Of a stretch of 64,000 bases of DNA, positions 51,341 through 61,184 are shown in pieces. The position numbers were made by a program, and so were the translations under genes. This DNA comes from an uncultured Shimia sp. Lineage in GTDB: Bacteria; Pseudomonadota; Alphaproteobacteria; Rhodobacterales; Rhodobacteraceae. Numbering within the stretch: position 1 is the first letter of the stretch; the number at the start of each line of letters is the position of its first letter. The DNA lies in assembly GCF_947498095.1 (NCBI RefSeq), contig NZ_CANMJE010000001.1, positions 578,068 through 642,067 of the forward strand. Reading direction: 5' to 3'. Under the pieces are notes generated by a model. That model ran no database searches and was not told the origin of the DNA. It saw only the letters and a program-made list of their open reading frames with translations.

Positions 51341-52039
51341 TTAGAGTGCTGCCAGTTCCGCCACAATCGACTCGGCCGCCGTTCGTGGGTTTTGCGCCTG
51401 CCAGACAGGGCGGCCGACCACGATATGGTCCGCACCATCTGAAATGGCGCTGGCGGGTGTCGCTACTCGTTTCTGGTCACCCAATGCAGCGCCTGTCGGG
51501 CGCACGCCGGGCGTTACGATCAAGCGCCCTGCGCTCTCGGGTAGCGCGCGGATCATTGCCGCCTCTTGCGGCGAAGCAATGACACCGTCGGCGCCGGCCT
51601 CAAAGGCTTTGCCCGCACGTTCCTGTACCAGATCCTTGATCTCACCGGGCTTGATCAGCGCGCCGTCCAGATCAGCGCGATCCAACGAGGTCAGGATAGT
51701 GACGCCGAGGATTTTCAGATCCTTGCCTGCCGCACCTTCTTTGGCTGCTTTCACAACATATGGGTCTCCATGCACGGTCAGGAAATCCAGATCGAACTGT
51801 GCCAACCCATGCACCGCCGCTTCAACGGTTGCACCGATATCAAACAGTTTCATATCCAAAAAGATACGCTTGCCACGCTCGCCCTTCAGCTCATTGGCCA
51901 GCGCCAGCCCGCCACCGGTTAGCATCCCCAGACCAATCTTGTAGAACGACACCGCGTCGCCAAGGGTTTCGGCCAGCTTCAGCCCTTCTAGGGCATTGGG
52001 CACGTCAAGGGCGACGATCAGGCGGTCATCTGCGGTCAT
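51341..52039 (-). CDS. pyrF: orotidine-5'-phosphate decarboxylase
   Basis: A 232-residue TIM-barrel enzyme that converts OMP to UMP. Active-site residues are visible in FLDMKLFDIGATV (Asp, Lys, Asp), VHGDPYVV near residue 90, LGVTILTSLD, VTPGVRPTG and DHIVVGRPVWQA. ATG 52039 (MTADDRLIVALDV) is the family start; an upstream in-frame start is not needed. Monocistronic by spacing (60 nt to the next minus-strand gene). Length is normal for PyrF. Confidence 0.95.
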   Translation of the reverse strand: MTADDRLIVALDVPNALEGLKLAETLGDAVSFYKIGLGMLTGGGLALANELKGERGKRIFLDMKLFDIGATVEAAVHGLAQFDLDFLTVHGDPYVVKAAKEGAAGKDLKILGVTILTSLDRADLDGALIKPGEIKDLVQERAGKAFEAGADGVIASPQEAAMIRALPESAGRLIVTPGVRPTGAALGDQKRVATPASAISDGADHIVVGRPVWQAQNPRTAAESIVAELAAL

Positions 52040-52099
52040 ATCATTCTCCGGGGCTGAAATCTGTCGCGTTCTAACGGTCAGGGCCTCGCGCGACAACCC

Positions 52100-52801
52100 T
52101 TAGCGGGTGCCATAGATCCACTCCATGTCCGGTTTTTCGGTGCAATACATATGCACCCAGATATAGGCGTGCTGGAACAGCGCCAGGACCAGAGCATTCC
52201 AACTGTTGAACATCAACGCAATTCCCCAAAGTCCGCCAAAGACGATCCCGTACATGGCGTTGTCGGTGAATTTGAACATTCCTTCGCGCACCATTGGCAT
52301 GGCTGCGATCTCATCGCGGAAATGATCGCCACCAACGGCGCGGCGGATGGTGAAATGTTTGAGAACCGAGTGCATCGTGACAATTGCTAATGCGACCAAG
52401 AACGCCCCGACGATCCACTGCACGGCTGGTGGCAAGCCAATCGGAACCGTGTCGGCCCAGCCTGTCATAATCACGGTGATGGGGCGCAGTACTAAAAAAG
52501 GTATGAATAGCAGGGTCCAGCGCCGAATGTCGTCATCCCCAAGCAGCCGCGAGACGAGATTAAGATGCAATTGAGTGCGGAACACGAAGGCCACGATGAC
52601 CTGATGGGCAATTGCCAGTGCAATCGACAACACCGCCCATTGGCGTGCGTCCAGCCACAACAGACCGGATCCTTCTACCGGGGGTATCAGAAAATAAAGT
52701 GCGCCAGCAGTCAGCAAGACCGCGAACGCAAGATGTTGCGGCTGACCTTCTACAAGGTCACGCCACGTCGACCGGGCGCGGATATCAGATAGATGAGACA
52801 T
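52100..52801 (-). CDS. membrane methyltransferase of the PEMT/isoprenylcysteine type
   Basis: A 233-residue protein with about six hydrophobic segments (HLAFAVLLTAGALYFLI, WAVLSIALAIAHQVIVAFVF, WTLLFIPFLVLRPITVIMTG, VQWIVGAFLVALAIVTMHSVL, MYGIVFGGLWGIALMFN, LVLALFQHAYIWVHMYCTE). The C-terminal HAYIWVHMYCTEKPDM block matches the SAM-binding H-x-Y/E region of the phospholipid methyltransferase (PEMT) group. ATG 52801 fits. It is the second gene of the minus strand after the 88-residue protein (40-nt gap). The substrate is unknown. Confidence 0.72.
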   Translation of the reverse strand: MSHLSDIRARSTWRDLVEGQPQHLAFAVLLTAGALYFLIPPVEGSGLLWLDARQWAVLSIALAIAHQVIVAFVFRTQLHLNLVSRLLGDDDIRRWTLLFIPFLVLRPITVIMTGWADTVPIGLPPAVQWIVGAFLVALAIVTMHSVLKHFTIRRAVGGDHFRDEIAAMPMVREGMFKFTDNAMYGIVFGGLWGIALMFNSWNALVLALFQHAYIWVHMYCTEKPDMEWIYGTR

Positions 52802-52841
52802 GGCCCGACTCTGCGCTGCGGGCCTGCCTCTGTCCAGATGC

Positions 52842-53108
52842 TTATGCCTGGGCGCCTTCCGGCAAAATTCCCGGCTGGAATTCCAAAACAGCACGACCTG
52901 CGCGGAACTCTGGCATTCGCTTAAGCTGTCGCAGGGCGTCACGCATCAGGGCGACTTTGCGTTTGAAGGTCGCCGCTGCTGGCGCCTCGCGCAGGTCGCA
53001 CACAACCTGTATCTGACGTTCGTACGAGAGAAAGGCGACGCTGGCTTGCGCGCGCTCTGGGGTCTCTTCTGACGGAATTTCCGTTATTTCTATAGCATTT
53101 ACGTACAT
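52842..53108 (-). CDS. 88-residue protein of unknown function
   Basis: A short cytoplasmic protein beginning MYVNAIEITEIPSEETPERAQ, with RKVALMRDALRQLKRMPEFRAGRAVLEFQPGILPEG at the C terminus. No signal peptide, membrane segment or catalytic motif is visible. ATG 53108 has a GGGAA ribosome-binding site. I do not recognise a family. It is divergent from clpB, and the spacer (about 207 nt) contains the RpoH-type clpB promoter, so it may share stress control, which is only a possibility. Confidence 0.6.
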   Translation of the reverse strand: MYVNAIEITEIPSEETPERAQASVAFLSYERQIQVVCDLREAPAAATFKRKVALMRDALRQLKRMPEFRAGRAVLEFQPGILPEGAQA

Positions 53109-53210
53109 GTGATTCCCGATCTGTTGGTGTCGGTATTGCTCGATGCTCAAAAACTACCGGGACTTTGTGGCTTTTTTTGCGCAAAACAGCGGTCATTTTT
53201 GATCTCGATC

Positions 53211-53241
53211 CTTGAACGTCGTCGGTTCAATTGCCACATTT
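53211..53241 (+). promoter_or_regulatory. RpoH (sigma-32) type promoter of clpB
   Basis: CTTGAA at 53211-53216, a 17-nt spacer and CCACATTT at 53234-53241, matching the heat-shock consensus CTTGAA / CCCCAT-T. It lies 75 nt before the clpB start codon. Confidence 0.75.
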
Positions 53242-53315
53242 GGTCCGAGGCCCAAACCACGGTGTGCCGCCTAGCGGGCACCATTTGAAACGGGCGCTTA
53301 TAGAAGGAGAAGACG

Positions 53316-55931
53316 ATGGACTTATCGAAGTTCACGGAGCGGTCGCGCGGTTTCATTCAAGCTGCACAGACGATCGCCATGCGGGAAAACCATCAACGGT
53401 TGGTCCCGGAACATTTGTTGAAAGCCCTGATGGACGATGAGCAAGGCCTAGCCGCCAATCTCATCACTCGTGCCGGTGGCGCGCCCGAACGCGTGCGCGA
53501 AGCCATCGAAGTTGCGATGGCAAAAATCCCGCAAGTCAGCGGCGATACTGGCCAGCCCTATCTTGAGAACACCACCGCCAAAGTCTTGGGGGAAGCTGAA
53601 AAACTGGCCAAGAAAGCTGGCGATAGCTTTGTTCCTGTAGAACGTATCCTGATGGCCTTGGTGATGGTGAAATCCAAAGCCAAGGACGCGCTTGAGGCGG
53701 GTGCGGTGAATGCACAAGCGCTGAATGCCGCGATCAATGATATCCGTAAAGGACGTACTGCGGACTCTGCGAGCGCCGAAGAAGGTTATGATGCGCTTAA
53801 GAAATACGCGCGTGATCTGACCGAAGCGGCCGCTGAAGGCAAAATCGACCCCATTATCGGCCGAGACGATGAAATTCGTCGGGCCATGCAGGTTCTGTCG
53901 CGCCGGACCAAGAATAACCCTGTCCTGATCGGTGAGCCCGGCGTCGGTAAAACTGCGATTGCCGAAGGCATGGCCCTGCGTATCGTCAATGGCGACGTGC
54001 CAGAATCCCTGAAAAACAAGAAACTGCTCGCCCTCGACATGGGTGCGCTGATTGCTGGCGCGAAGTACCGCGGTGAATTCGAAGAACGGCTCAAGGCGGT
54101 TCTGACCGAAGTCACCGAGGCCGCTGGTGAAATCATCCTTTTTATCGACGAGATGCACACTCTTGTAGGCGCGGGTAAATCCGAAGGCGCGATGGATGCC
54201 GCGAACCTCATCAAGCCGGCGCTTGCGCGCGGGGAGCTGCACTGTATCGGTGCGACCACGCTGGATGAATACCGCAAGTACGTGGAAAAAGACGCCGCTC
54301 TGGCCCGTCGGTTCCAGCCGGTGATTATCGAAGAACCCACGGTTGAGGACACCATCTCAATCCTGCGTGGGATCAAAGAGAAATACGAACTCCACCACGG
54401 TGTGCGTATCTCGGATTCTGCGCTGGTAGCGGCCTCGACTCTGTCGCAACGCTATATCACCGATCGTTTCTTGCCGGACAAGGCCATTGACCTCGTGGAT
54501 GAGGCCGCGTCGCGTTTGCGGATGGAAGTGGATTCCAAGCCCGAAGAGCTTGATGCACTCGACCGCCAGATCCTGCAATTGCAGATCGAAGAAGAGGCGC
54601 TGAAACTCGAGGACGATCAGGCCTCCAAGGACCGTCTGGAAACCCTGCAGAAGGACCTTGCTGACCTGCAGGACAAGTCTTCGGAAATGACGGCCGCGTG
54701 GCAGGCCGGCCGGGACAAACTGGCTTCGGCCCGCGACCTCAAAGAGCACCTCGATCAGGCCCGTGCTGAGTTGGAAATCGCCAAACGCGAAGGCAATCTG
54801 GCCAAGGCTGGGGAACTCTCCTACGGCGTTATCCCTGAGCTTGAGAAAAAGCTGGAAGAAGCCGAACAGGCTGGGTCCGAGATGGCCATCGAAGAGGCTG
54901 TGCGCCCGGAACAGATCGCGCTCGTGGTCGAACGCTGGACCGGTATCCCGACCTCGAAAATGCTCGAAGGTGAGCGCGAGAAACTGCTTCGGATGGAAGA
55001 TGACCTGCACGCTCGTGTCATCGGCCAAAACTCAGCTGTCACAGCGCTTTCGAACGCCGTCCGCCGTGCGCGTGCAGGCTTGAATGATGAGAACCGCCCG
55101 CTGGGGTCGTTCCTGTTTCTCGGGCCAACGGGTGTGGGTAAAACCGAGTTGACCAAGGCTGTGGCTGAGTTCCTGTTTGACGACGATAATGCGATGGTCC
55201 GCATCGACATGTCCGAGTTCATGGAGAAACACGCCGTCGCCCGTCTGATCGGCGCGCCTCCGGGTTATGTTGGCTACGACGAAGGTGGGGTTCTCACCGA
55301 AGCCGTGCGGCGTCGTCCCTATCAGGTGGTGCTGTTTGACGAGGTCGAAAAGGCGCACCCGGATGTCTTCAACGTGCTATTGCAGGTTTTGGACGATGGC
55401 GTGCTGACCGATGGTCAAGGCCGCACTGTCGACTTCAAGCAGACGCTGATCATCCTGACGTCGAACCTAGGGTCACAGGCGTTGAGCCAATTGCCCGAAG
55501 GTGCGGATGCCGCAGACGCCCGTCGCGACGTGATGGACGCTGTGCGTGCCCACTTCCGACCCGAGTTCCTGAACCGTCTGGACGAGACGATCATCTTCGA
55601 CCGTCTTGCCCGCGCGGACATGGACGGCATCGTCGACATCCAACTCGCCCGCCTGCGCAAACGGCTGGCAGGTCGCAAGATCGAGATCACGCTGGATGAA
55701 GATGCCAAGAAGTGGCTGGCTGATGAAGGCTATGACCCTGTCTTTGGTGCGCGCCCCCTGAAGCGCGTGATCCAACGCGCGCTGCAAAACCCTCTAGCAG
55801 AGGGGCTGTTGTCAGGCGACATCAAGGACGGCGACATCGTCCCCGTCACCGCAGGCGCCGAAGGGTTGATTATCGGTGACCGGGTGGGCAGCTCGGACAA
55901 TCCCAAACCAGATGATGCCGTCGTGCATTGA
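53316..55931 (+). CDS. clpB: ATP-dependent disaggregase ClpB
   Basis: An 871-residue hexameric AAA+ chaperone that extracts proteins from aggregates with DnaK. N domain (1-145), NBD1 with Walker [10 protein letters not shown] (about 206) and [12 protein letters not shown] coiled-coil domain (405-525, with [19 protein letters not shown]), NBD2 with [10 protein letters not shown] (about 607) and [14 protein letters not shown], and the C-terminal D2 small domain. RBS AAGGAGA. Under an RpoH-type promoter and followed by a strong terminator, so it is a single heat-shock gene. Confidence 0.97.
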   Translation: MDLSKFTERSRGFIQAAQTIAMRENHQRLVPEHLLKALMDDEQGLAANLITRAGGAPERVREAIEVAMAKIPQVSGDTGQPYLENTTAKVLGEAEKLAKKAGDSFVPVERILMALVMVKSKAKDALEAGAVNAQALNAAINDIRKGRTADSASAEEGYDALKKYARDLTEAAAEGKIDPIIGRDDEIRRAMQVLSRRTKNNPVLIGEPGVGKTAIAEGMALRIVNGDVPESLKNKKLLALDMGALIAGAKYRGEFEERLKAVLTEVTEAAGEIILFIDEMHTLVGAGKSEGAMDAANLIKPALARGELHCIGATTLDEYRKYVEKDAALARRFQPVIIEEPTVEDTISILRGIKEKYELHHGVRISDSALVAASTLSQRYITDRFLPDKAIDLVDEAASRLRMEVDSKPEELDALDRQILQLQIEEEALKLEDDQASKDRLETLQKDLADLQDKSSEMTAAWQAGRDKLASARDLKEHLDQARAELEIAKREGNLAKAGELSYGVIPELEKKLEEAEQAGSEMAIEEAVRPEQIALVVERWTGIPTSKMLEGEREKLLRMEDDLHARVIGQNSAVTALSNAVRRARAGLNDENRPLGSFLFLGPTGVGKTELTKAVAEFLFDDDNAMVRIDMSEFMEKHAVARLIGAPPGYVGYDEGGVLTEAVRRRPYQVVLFDEVEKAHPDVFNVLLQVLDDGVLTDGQGRTVDFKQTLIILTSNLGSQALSQLPEGADAADARRDVMDAVRAHFRPEFLNRLDETIIFDRLARADMDGIVDIQLARLRKRLAGRKIEITLDEDAKKWLADEGYDPVFGARPLKRVIQRALQNPLAEGLLSGDIKDGDIVPVTAGAEGLIIGDRVGSSDNPKPDDAVVH

Positions 55932-55956
55932 TCGAAAGAAATTGAAGACACGAGAA

Positions 55957-55986
55957 AGCCCCGGGCCAAAGCCTGGGGCTTTTTTG
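55957..55986 (+). terminator. intrinsic terminator of clpB
   Basis: A 10-bp stem with one wobble (55957-55966 with 55971-55980), a CAAA loop, then a run of T residues (55981-55985). It lies 26 nt after the clpB stop. Confidence 0.92.
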
Positions 55987-56054
55987 TTCGGTTGATCTTC
56001 GTTTCAGACTTGCCTTGTTAAGCCGCGCGGTTGGTCTCCCAAAACCGCCTGAGT

Positions 56055-57791
56055 TCAGAAGATCTTTGGAAGCAAATCTGGATACCTTTGCCACCGCTTT
56101 ATGCTGTCCTGATTGATGCCTTTGCGAGCCTGCACGCTGCTGACAGTCCTGATGGAGCCTTCATTCTCTTCAGGCCGGAGCATAGCGTCATCAAAGGAAA
56201 CACCACAATAAGCCGAGACTGTTTTTAAGCTGTCCTCGGAGGCGCTCACAAGGTCTTCGTAGTTCAGTTCCAAAAACTCGACGCCCAGCTCTTTCCATTC
56301 TGAAACAGTCTGATCGAACGACTGTATGCGGTGCTGAATCCCAGCCTCTTCAAACGAGAAATTCTGTCCGGCGTCGTTGAAATAGTTCTCGAACAGAGAC
56401 AGTGCCAAATCCTTGGGATCGCGTCGCAAAAGGATAATTTTTGCTTCGGGGAAGGTTTTTCTGATCCATCCAAGGTGCATGTAGTTCACGGGCATCTTAT
56501 CGACGCTGTACTCCGTGCTGCCAGCAAAGGTTTGATACTTGGCATAGTCCGCACGCAGCTGTGACAGGCTTTCCGCAGAGGCTGTTTTCAAATTGCCTTC
56601 GACGCTGAAGAACCGGTTGAGCAAGGCTACTTCACCCAAGCCTGCCACATGCGGCGACATCGAAATCATGCGCTCCAAAAGTGTGGTGCCCGAACGGGGC
56701 AATCCAACAATGAAAATGGGTACGGCGGGCAGAGCCGGTGATGACGCAGGCGCGACATCAGAGTCCTGATAGCTTTGTCTGGACCGTGCGTGTGACTGTG
56801 AATCACCCCGAGCGTCATAAGGGCGAAGCTTTGACACATACTTATTGGCGCGTTTCAGTGTTTTTACGAAAGTGGCGTCATCGCCGCGACGCTTTGCAAT
56901 GGCGGACAGCGCAAATTCCATCTGGGCCAACTGTGCTGGCGCACGGGTTCTTTTCATGCGCAGTTGAACCTGTTGTTCAAGGGTGTCGAGGTCCCCTTTC
57001 GAGATAATATCAGCGAGCTGCCGCAAGGCGTCATCCGCAAACTCCGTGTCCATCGTGACGAGTTGTGTGAGCAGAGTTTCTGCGCCTTTGAAATCTCCAT
57101 TTTCCCGCCGACGAATAGCAAGGTTTTCAATCACCGCGGGAGATTTGGGGGCCATGGAATAAGCTTGTTCAGTGATCTCCAAGGCCCGTGAAGGTTGGTT
57201 TGTGTAGGCATAGAACCGGCCAAGGTTGATCAGGGACAGAACATGATCTGGGTGGTCTTTGAGCAGCGTCTCTAAGGCTTCAATGGCTTGCAGAAGGTTC
57301 CCGCAGTCAGACAGCAAAAGACCTTGTTGAAGATGTAAGTCCGACGATTCTGGAAACTCTGCCAGTGCCGCCTCAACCGCGCTGAGAGCACCCGCCAGAT
57401 CGCCGACTGCTTGATGCGCATTCACTCGTGCCTGTGCTACGCGAACCTCGTCTGGAAAGCGCTTCTTTGCGCGACCAACGACATCTAGTGCAAAGTCCAG
57501 ACGTCCGGTTTCGGCCGAAAGCTGTGCGAGGTTTAGATAGGCATCAGGGTCAGGCGTACCGAGTTTAATGGCATTGGCAAAATGGGCTCTGGCTTCGGAT
57601 CTTTTGCCATTTGCGATCAGTGCGAGTCCGGCCACAAATTGCACGCGTTCACTATTGGGATGTGCCTTGAGCGCAGCGCGGGCTTCTTTCCAGGCTTTGC
57701 CGGGATTGGTCGACAGCAATTGGTAGACCGCTGACGCGCGGGCAAGATCAGAGTTCGGCAGTTCATTGGGCATCGGTCTCATGCCGACCAT
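56055..57791 (-). CDS. TPR-containing sulfotransferase family protein
   Basis: A 578-residue protein. The first 280 residues are TPR-like helical repeats (about six, e.g. AHFANAIKLGTPDPDAYLNLAQLS). The C-terminal 250 residues are a sulfotransferase: PAPS loop VGLPRSGTTLLERMIS (about 360), and AKIILLRRDPKDLALSLFENYF (about 455) for 3'-phosphate binding. Such TPR-sulfotransferases are frequent in Rhodobacterales; targets are unknown, maybe proteins or surface glycans. ATG 57791 (or 57773) starts it; the ribosome-binding site is weak. Monocistronic. Confidence 0.85.
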   Translation of the reverse strand: MVGMRPMPNELPNSDLARASAVYQLLSTNPGKAWKEARAALKAHPNSERVQFVAGLALIANGKRSEARAHFANAIKLGTPDPDAYLNLAQLSAETGRLDFALDVVGRAKKRFPDEVRVAQARVNAHQAVGDLAGALSAVEAALAEFPESSDLHLQQGLLLSDCGNLLQAIEALETLLKDHPDHVLSLINLGRFYAYTNQPSRALEITEQAYSMAPKSPAVIENLAIRRRENGDFKGAETLLTQLVTMDTEFADDALRQLADIISKGDLDTLEQQVQLRMKRTRAPAQLAQMEFALSAIAKRRGDDATFVKTLKRANKYVSKLRPYDARGDSQSHARSRQSYQDSDVAPASSPALPAVPIFIVGLPRSGTTLLERMISMSPHVAGLGEVALLNRFFSVEGNLKTASAESLSQLRADYAKYQTFAGSTEYSVDKMPVNYMHLGWIRKTFPEAKIILLRRDPKDLALSLFENYFNDAGQNFSFEEAGIQHRIQSFDQTVSEWKELGVEFLELNYEDLVSASEDSLKTVSAYCGVSFDDAMLRPEENEGSIRTVSSVQARKGINQDSIKRWQRYPDLLPKIF

Positions 57792-57904
57792 TCATAGCCG
57801 TTAGGTGAGCGATTCCAACCGATTTCTTGAAAGGTGTGCAAGCGTAGGTTTGAAGGCTCGGAAATGATGTCCCGAGCCTTGGATTGTGCGGCTGGACGAC
57901 CGAC

Positions 57905-58348
57905 TTACTCGCTGATGGCCTCTTTGACGATTTCATCCAGCATCATCTGAACTTCTTGCATCGGACCTTCGGGCATCACCCGATAGCCAATGGTGGTTTT
58001 GCCTTCTTCTCCGGGCATCTGCATCACGAAGATACCATAGGGGCAAAACTGCAGGTTCATCGGGTCCGCTTCCATCACTTTGCGAGAGATTGCCGCTGAG
58101 CAGAATGAGTAGACTTCGGCGCGATCAAAGATTGTCACGTCTGATCCGACATCTTCCTTGGTACGCTCAAGCATGGCGCCGACATGGCTGACCGCGTCAA
58201 TAACAAGGCCTCTGTCAGTGATCGCGCTCTCAAGACCAAAGGTGACGTCATCAAACTCCTGATCCACGGAATAGGTCACCGAAGTGTCAGCGACAGCGGC
58301 AATGGCCGTCGTAAGAGCTAGGCCAGCAGCCAAAAAGAAGTGTTTCAT
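57905..58348 (-). CDS. exported DUF302 family protein
   Basis: A 147-residue periplasmic protein. Signal peptide MKHFFLAAGLALTTAIAAVA; the mature DUF302 domain has DVTFGLESAITDRGLVIDAVSHVG, VTIFDRAEVYSFCSAAISRKVMEADPMNLQFCPYGIFVMQM. Two Cys may pair. DUF302 proteins are often found with sulfur-oxidation or anaerobic genes, function unknown. RBS GAGAGG. An FNR-like box lies 92 nt upstream of the start codon at 58434-58447, which fits anaerobic control. It faces the FMN glutamate-synthase-like gene. Confidence 0.87.
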   Translation of the reverse strand: MKHFFLAAGLALTTAIAAVADTSVTYSVDQEFDDVTFGLESAITDRGLVIDAVSHVGAMLERTKEDVGSDVTIFDRAEVYSFCSAAISRKVMEADPMNLQFCPYGIFVMQMPGEEGKTTIGYRVMPEGPMQEVQMMLDEIVKEAISE

Positions 58349-58406
58349 ATCTATCCTCTCGAAAACTTGGCCGCATCGTGACTTGCGACAGGAAACAACA
58401 GGGGTC

Positions 58407-58447
58407 AGTCTAGACATCAAGCCGCAAGCAACCTTGATGCAGGTCAA
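58407..58447 (-). promoter_or_regulatory. FNR-like box and -10 element of the DUF302 gene
   Basis: TTGAT GCAG GTCAA (58434-58447) matches 9 of 10 bases of the FNR consensus. Read on the minus strand, a -10-like TAGACT (58412-58407) sits about 30 nt from its centre, the class II spacing. It also lies 16 nt before the start codon of the plus-strand gene at 58464, where binding could repress translation or transcription. Confidence 0.5.
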
Positions 58448-58463
58448 CGAAAGGTTAATACAT

Positions 58464-59969
58464 ATGAATATGTCAATGGAAACTGCCCTAAGCGTCGTTG
58501 ATTTTTTGGGTGTCCTGTTTGTCGCCGCGATTGGAATTTTAACCATTGTCGCGGCCGTTCTGTTCATTGTTGATCGCTGGCAGACCGGGGATGCGATCCG
58601 AAGGAACTATCCATTGATCGGTCGTTTCCGGCATCTCTTTAGCGAGCTTGGCGAATTCTTCCGCCAATACTTTTTTGCGATGGACCGCGAAGAACTGCCG
58701 TTCAACCGCGCGCAAAGAGAGTGGGTGGACCGCGCCAGTGCGGGCAAGAGCAATACAGTTGCCTTTGGGTCGACCAGAAACCTGAACGTCGTCGGCACCC
58801 CCATTTTCGTGAATGACCCTTTTCCTCCACTGGATGATCAGTTTGCCGCTGCGCAACCTTTGTTGATAGGCCCAACAGCCAGAATGCCCTATGAGGCCCC
58901 ATCGTTCTTTAATATCTCCGGCATGAGTTATGGCGCCTTGTCCAAACCGGCAATTCAGGCCTTGTCGCATGGTGCGAAAAAGGCAGGCATTTGGCTGAAC
59001 ACGGGCGAAGGAGGTGTGTCGCCGTTTCACCTCGAAAGCGGGTGTGACCTTATCTATCAGATCGGAACCGCCAAGTTCGGTGTGCGGGACGAAGCAGGCA
59101 ATCTTAGCGATGAGAAACTTCGCGAGGTTGCGGCTAAAGAACAGATCAAGATGTTCGAGTTGAAAATGGCCCAAGGGGCGAAGCCGGGCAAAGGTGGTAT
59201 TCTGCCTGGCGAAAAAGTCACCGAAGAGATTGCCGCGATCCGTGGTTTGCAAGTTGGTCAGGATGGGATCTCTCCGAACCGCCATAAAGAGATCGACAAT
59301 TTCGACCACCTTCTGGATATGTTGGCCCATATCCGCGAAGTGACGGGCAAACCCGTAGGAATCAAGACAGTTGTCGGGGCGGAAGAGGCCATCCGTGAAT
59401 TATTTGAGACGATTGACCGCCGCGGCCCGGACCAAGCACCGGACTTTATCACCATTGATGGGGGCGAAGGCGGCACTGGCGCGGCTCCGATGCCTTTGAT
59501 TGACCTTGTCGGTATGCCGGTTCGAGAAGCGCTTCCGTTGCTGGTGGACCTTCGCGATGAGTTCCGTCTGAACGACCGCATTCGCATTATCTCTAGCGCC
59601 AAACTGGTGAATCCCGGTGACGTGGCTTGGGCTTTGGCGGCGGGTGCGGACTTTGTCGTTTCCGCGCGGGGCTTCATGTTCTCTCTGGGCTGTATCCAAG
59701 CGTTGAAATGCGACAAGAACACCTGTCCGACGGGCATCACCACGCATGATCCTCGGTTTCAAAAGGGATTGGTGGCAGAACAGAAATACAAACGCGTTGC
59801 CAACTATGCGAAATCCATCGTCAACGAAGTTGAGACCATTTCTCATTCGGTTGGTGTTAGCGAGCCACGCCAGTTGCGCCGCCGTCACGTCCGGCTGGTG
59901 CAACCGAACGGGCGTTCTGTTCCTATGAACAAGATATTCCCAAGCTATAACGCGCCCGGCGGGTCCTGA
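58464..59969 (+). CDS. FMN-binding glutamate synthase-like protein
   Basis: A 501-residue protein. An N-terminal membrane anchor (residues 9-35, VVDFLGVLFVAAIGILTIVAAVLFIV) precedes a GltB-type FMN/TIM-barrel domain: FFNISGMSYGALSKPAIQALSHGAKKAG, GEGGVSPFHL, TIDGGEGGTGAAPMPLID, and the 3Fe-4S motif CIQALKCDKNTCPTG. It lacks the glutamine amidotransferase domain, so it is not glutamate synthase itself. ATG 58464 has an AAAGG site; ATG 58470 is possible. Physiological reaction unknown. Divergent from the DUF302 gene. Confidence 0.87.
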   Translation: MNMSMETALSVVDFLGVLFVAAIGILTIVAAVLFIVDRWQTGDAIRRNYPLIGRFRHLFSELGEFFRQYFFAMDREELPFNRAQREWVDRASAGKSNTVAFGSTRNLNVVGTPIFVNDPFPPLDDQFAAAQPLLIGPTARMPYEAPSFFNISGMSYGALSKPAIQALSHGAKKAGIWLNTGEGGVSPFHLESGCDLIYQIGTAKFGVRDEAGNLSDEKLREVAAKEQIKMFELKMAQGAKPGKGGILPGEKVTEEIAAIRGLQVGQDGISPNRHKEIDNFDHLLDMLAHIREVTGKPVGIKTVVGAEEAIRELFETIDRRGPDQAPDFITIDGGEGGTGAAPMPLIDLVGMPVREALPLLVDLRDEFRLNDRIRIISSAKLVNPGDVAWALAAGADFVVSARGFMFSLGCIQALKCDKNTCPTGITTHDPRFQKGLVAEQKYKRVANYAKSIVNEVETISHSVGVSEPRQLRRRHVRLVQPNGRSVPMNKIFPSYNAPGGS

Positions 59970-59987
59970 TAGCCGGATCGCGGCGGC

Positions 59988-61184
59988 TCAGTGCCCGCTA
60001 CCACCCAACAAACCAATTCCCGACAGGATTGAGCCAAACACTTTGAGGCGCAATCCGGCGGCCTTGATCATGCCCGTTGCTGCCACCACGTGGCCGAAGA
60101 ATCCGTCAATATTGTCAGTGTAGGCCTGAACGATGCAGCCCGTGCCATCAATCAGCATGTCCTCATGCTCTTTATAGACCGGATTAAGCAATACCATCAG
60201 AGTGCCCCTTTGCGTCGCACCTCCCATGTCCAGCAAGCGTGAATCTGGCTGAACTTGTCCGGTCGCAATAGCAGGTTGGACTGAATATACATGTGCCGGC
60301 ATGACCGAGTTGCGGAACAACAGGTTGGCATTGCTCTCACATGCGATCTCGGCGGGCATCCCCGGATAAATCGTGTCACCCGCAACCTGGCTGAACCCTG
60401 CGGCAACACGAACGGGTATCTCGGTATCGCGGTCTGGAATGATAATCATCGCAGGACGTAAGACCAGTGTTGTGGCAGGACTGCCGACGTTGAGGGATAG
60501 TTGAGTGACCTCACCGCCAGTCAAACTGTGGACCTCAGTGAAGTCGAGGGCGGTTTGCGCAGAAGCAACTGCAGCTTCTGCCGCCTTGATTCTGGCCGGA
60601 AGACTTTCACTGATCTCAATCCGGGCAAGGTCGAGTTGTGCTTCGGCGGCGCGCAGTTCGGCCTGTGTTGCAGCGACCTCGGCTTGCAAGTCGAGTACAT
60701 TGTCGGCAGTGCCTGCGCCACGTTGCAAGAGCGTTTGCGCATCTTTCAGATCGTCGTCCAACCGTTTTAAGTCAGTATTTGCTTCTTCGACTGCGGACTG
60801 GGCAACAATTTCGTTGTCCCTGGCAATAGCTTCCTCGGAATCCAACAGATTGAGCTGAGCTTGGGCCTCCGCAAGAGCGGCTCTTTGAGCACTATTCTCA
60901 ATTCGAAACAGCAGATCGCCTACTTCTACCCGCTGTCCGTTTTCCACTGCGATTTCGGTGACAGGCCCCGAGGTTTGAGCCACAACAGAAACAGTTCGAA
61001 ACGGCACGACGCCCGCATAGGTTTTAGGGTGGAAGTAAAAGATCGTCATGAACAGAGCGAACGCCATCATGGCCCACAGGAACACGGCAGTTTTCATGTT
61101 CCAGACGGTCATGGACTCGCCGCGCCGTTTTAGCAGGTAATACTGAATGACGGCCGGGAATGAGGTGACCATAAGCTCAAACAT
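59988..61184 (-). CDS. HlyD family membrane fusion-type protein
   Basis: A 398-residue inner-membrane protein. One transmembrane segment (about residues 27-53, TAVFLWAMMAFALFMTIFYF) is followed by a barrel-sandwich hybrid (VAQTSGPVTEIAVENGQRVEVGDLLFRIE), a long coiled coil (95-210, e.g. EAQAQLNLLDSEEAIARDNE) and the second half of the beta domain (VHSLTGGEVTQLSLNVGSPA). It resembles YibH/YiaV-type proteins, whose partner is a small membrane protein, here the next gene upstream. RBS AGGAGA. The start overlaps the end of its partner by 8 nt. Substrate unknown. Confidence 0.87.
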   Translation of the reverse strand: MFELMVTSFPAVIQYYLLKRRGESMTVWNMKTAVFLWAMMAFALFMTIFYFHPKTYAGVVPFRTVSVVAQTSGPVTEIAVENGQRVEVGDLLFRIENSAQRAALAEAQAQLNLLDSEEAIARDNEIVAQSAVEEANTDLKRLDDDLKDAQTLLQRGAGTADNVLDLQAEVAATQAELRAAEAQLDLARIEISESLPARIKAAEAAVASAQTALDFTEVHSLTGGEVTQLSLNVGSPATTLVLRPAMIIIPDRDTEIPVRVAAGFSQVAGDTIYPGMPAEIACESNANLLFRNSVMPAHVYSVQPAIATGQVQPDSRLLDMGGATQRGTLMVLLNPVYKEHEDMLIDGTGCIVQAYTDNIDGFFGHVVAATGMIKAAGLRLKVFGSILSGIGLLGGSGH

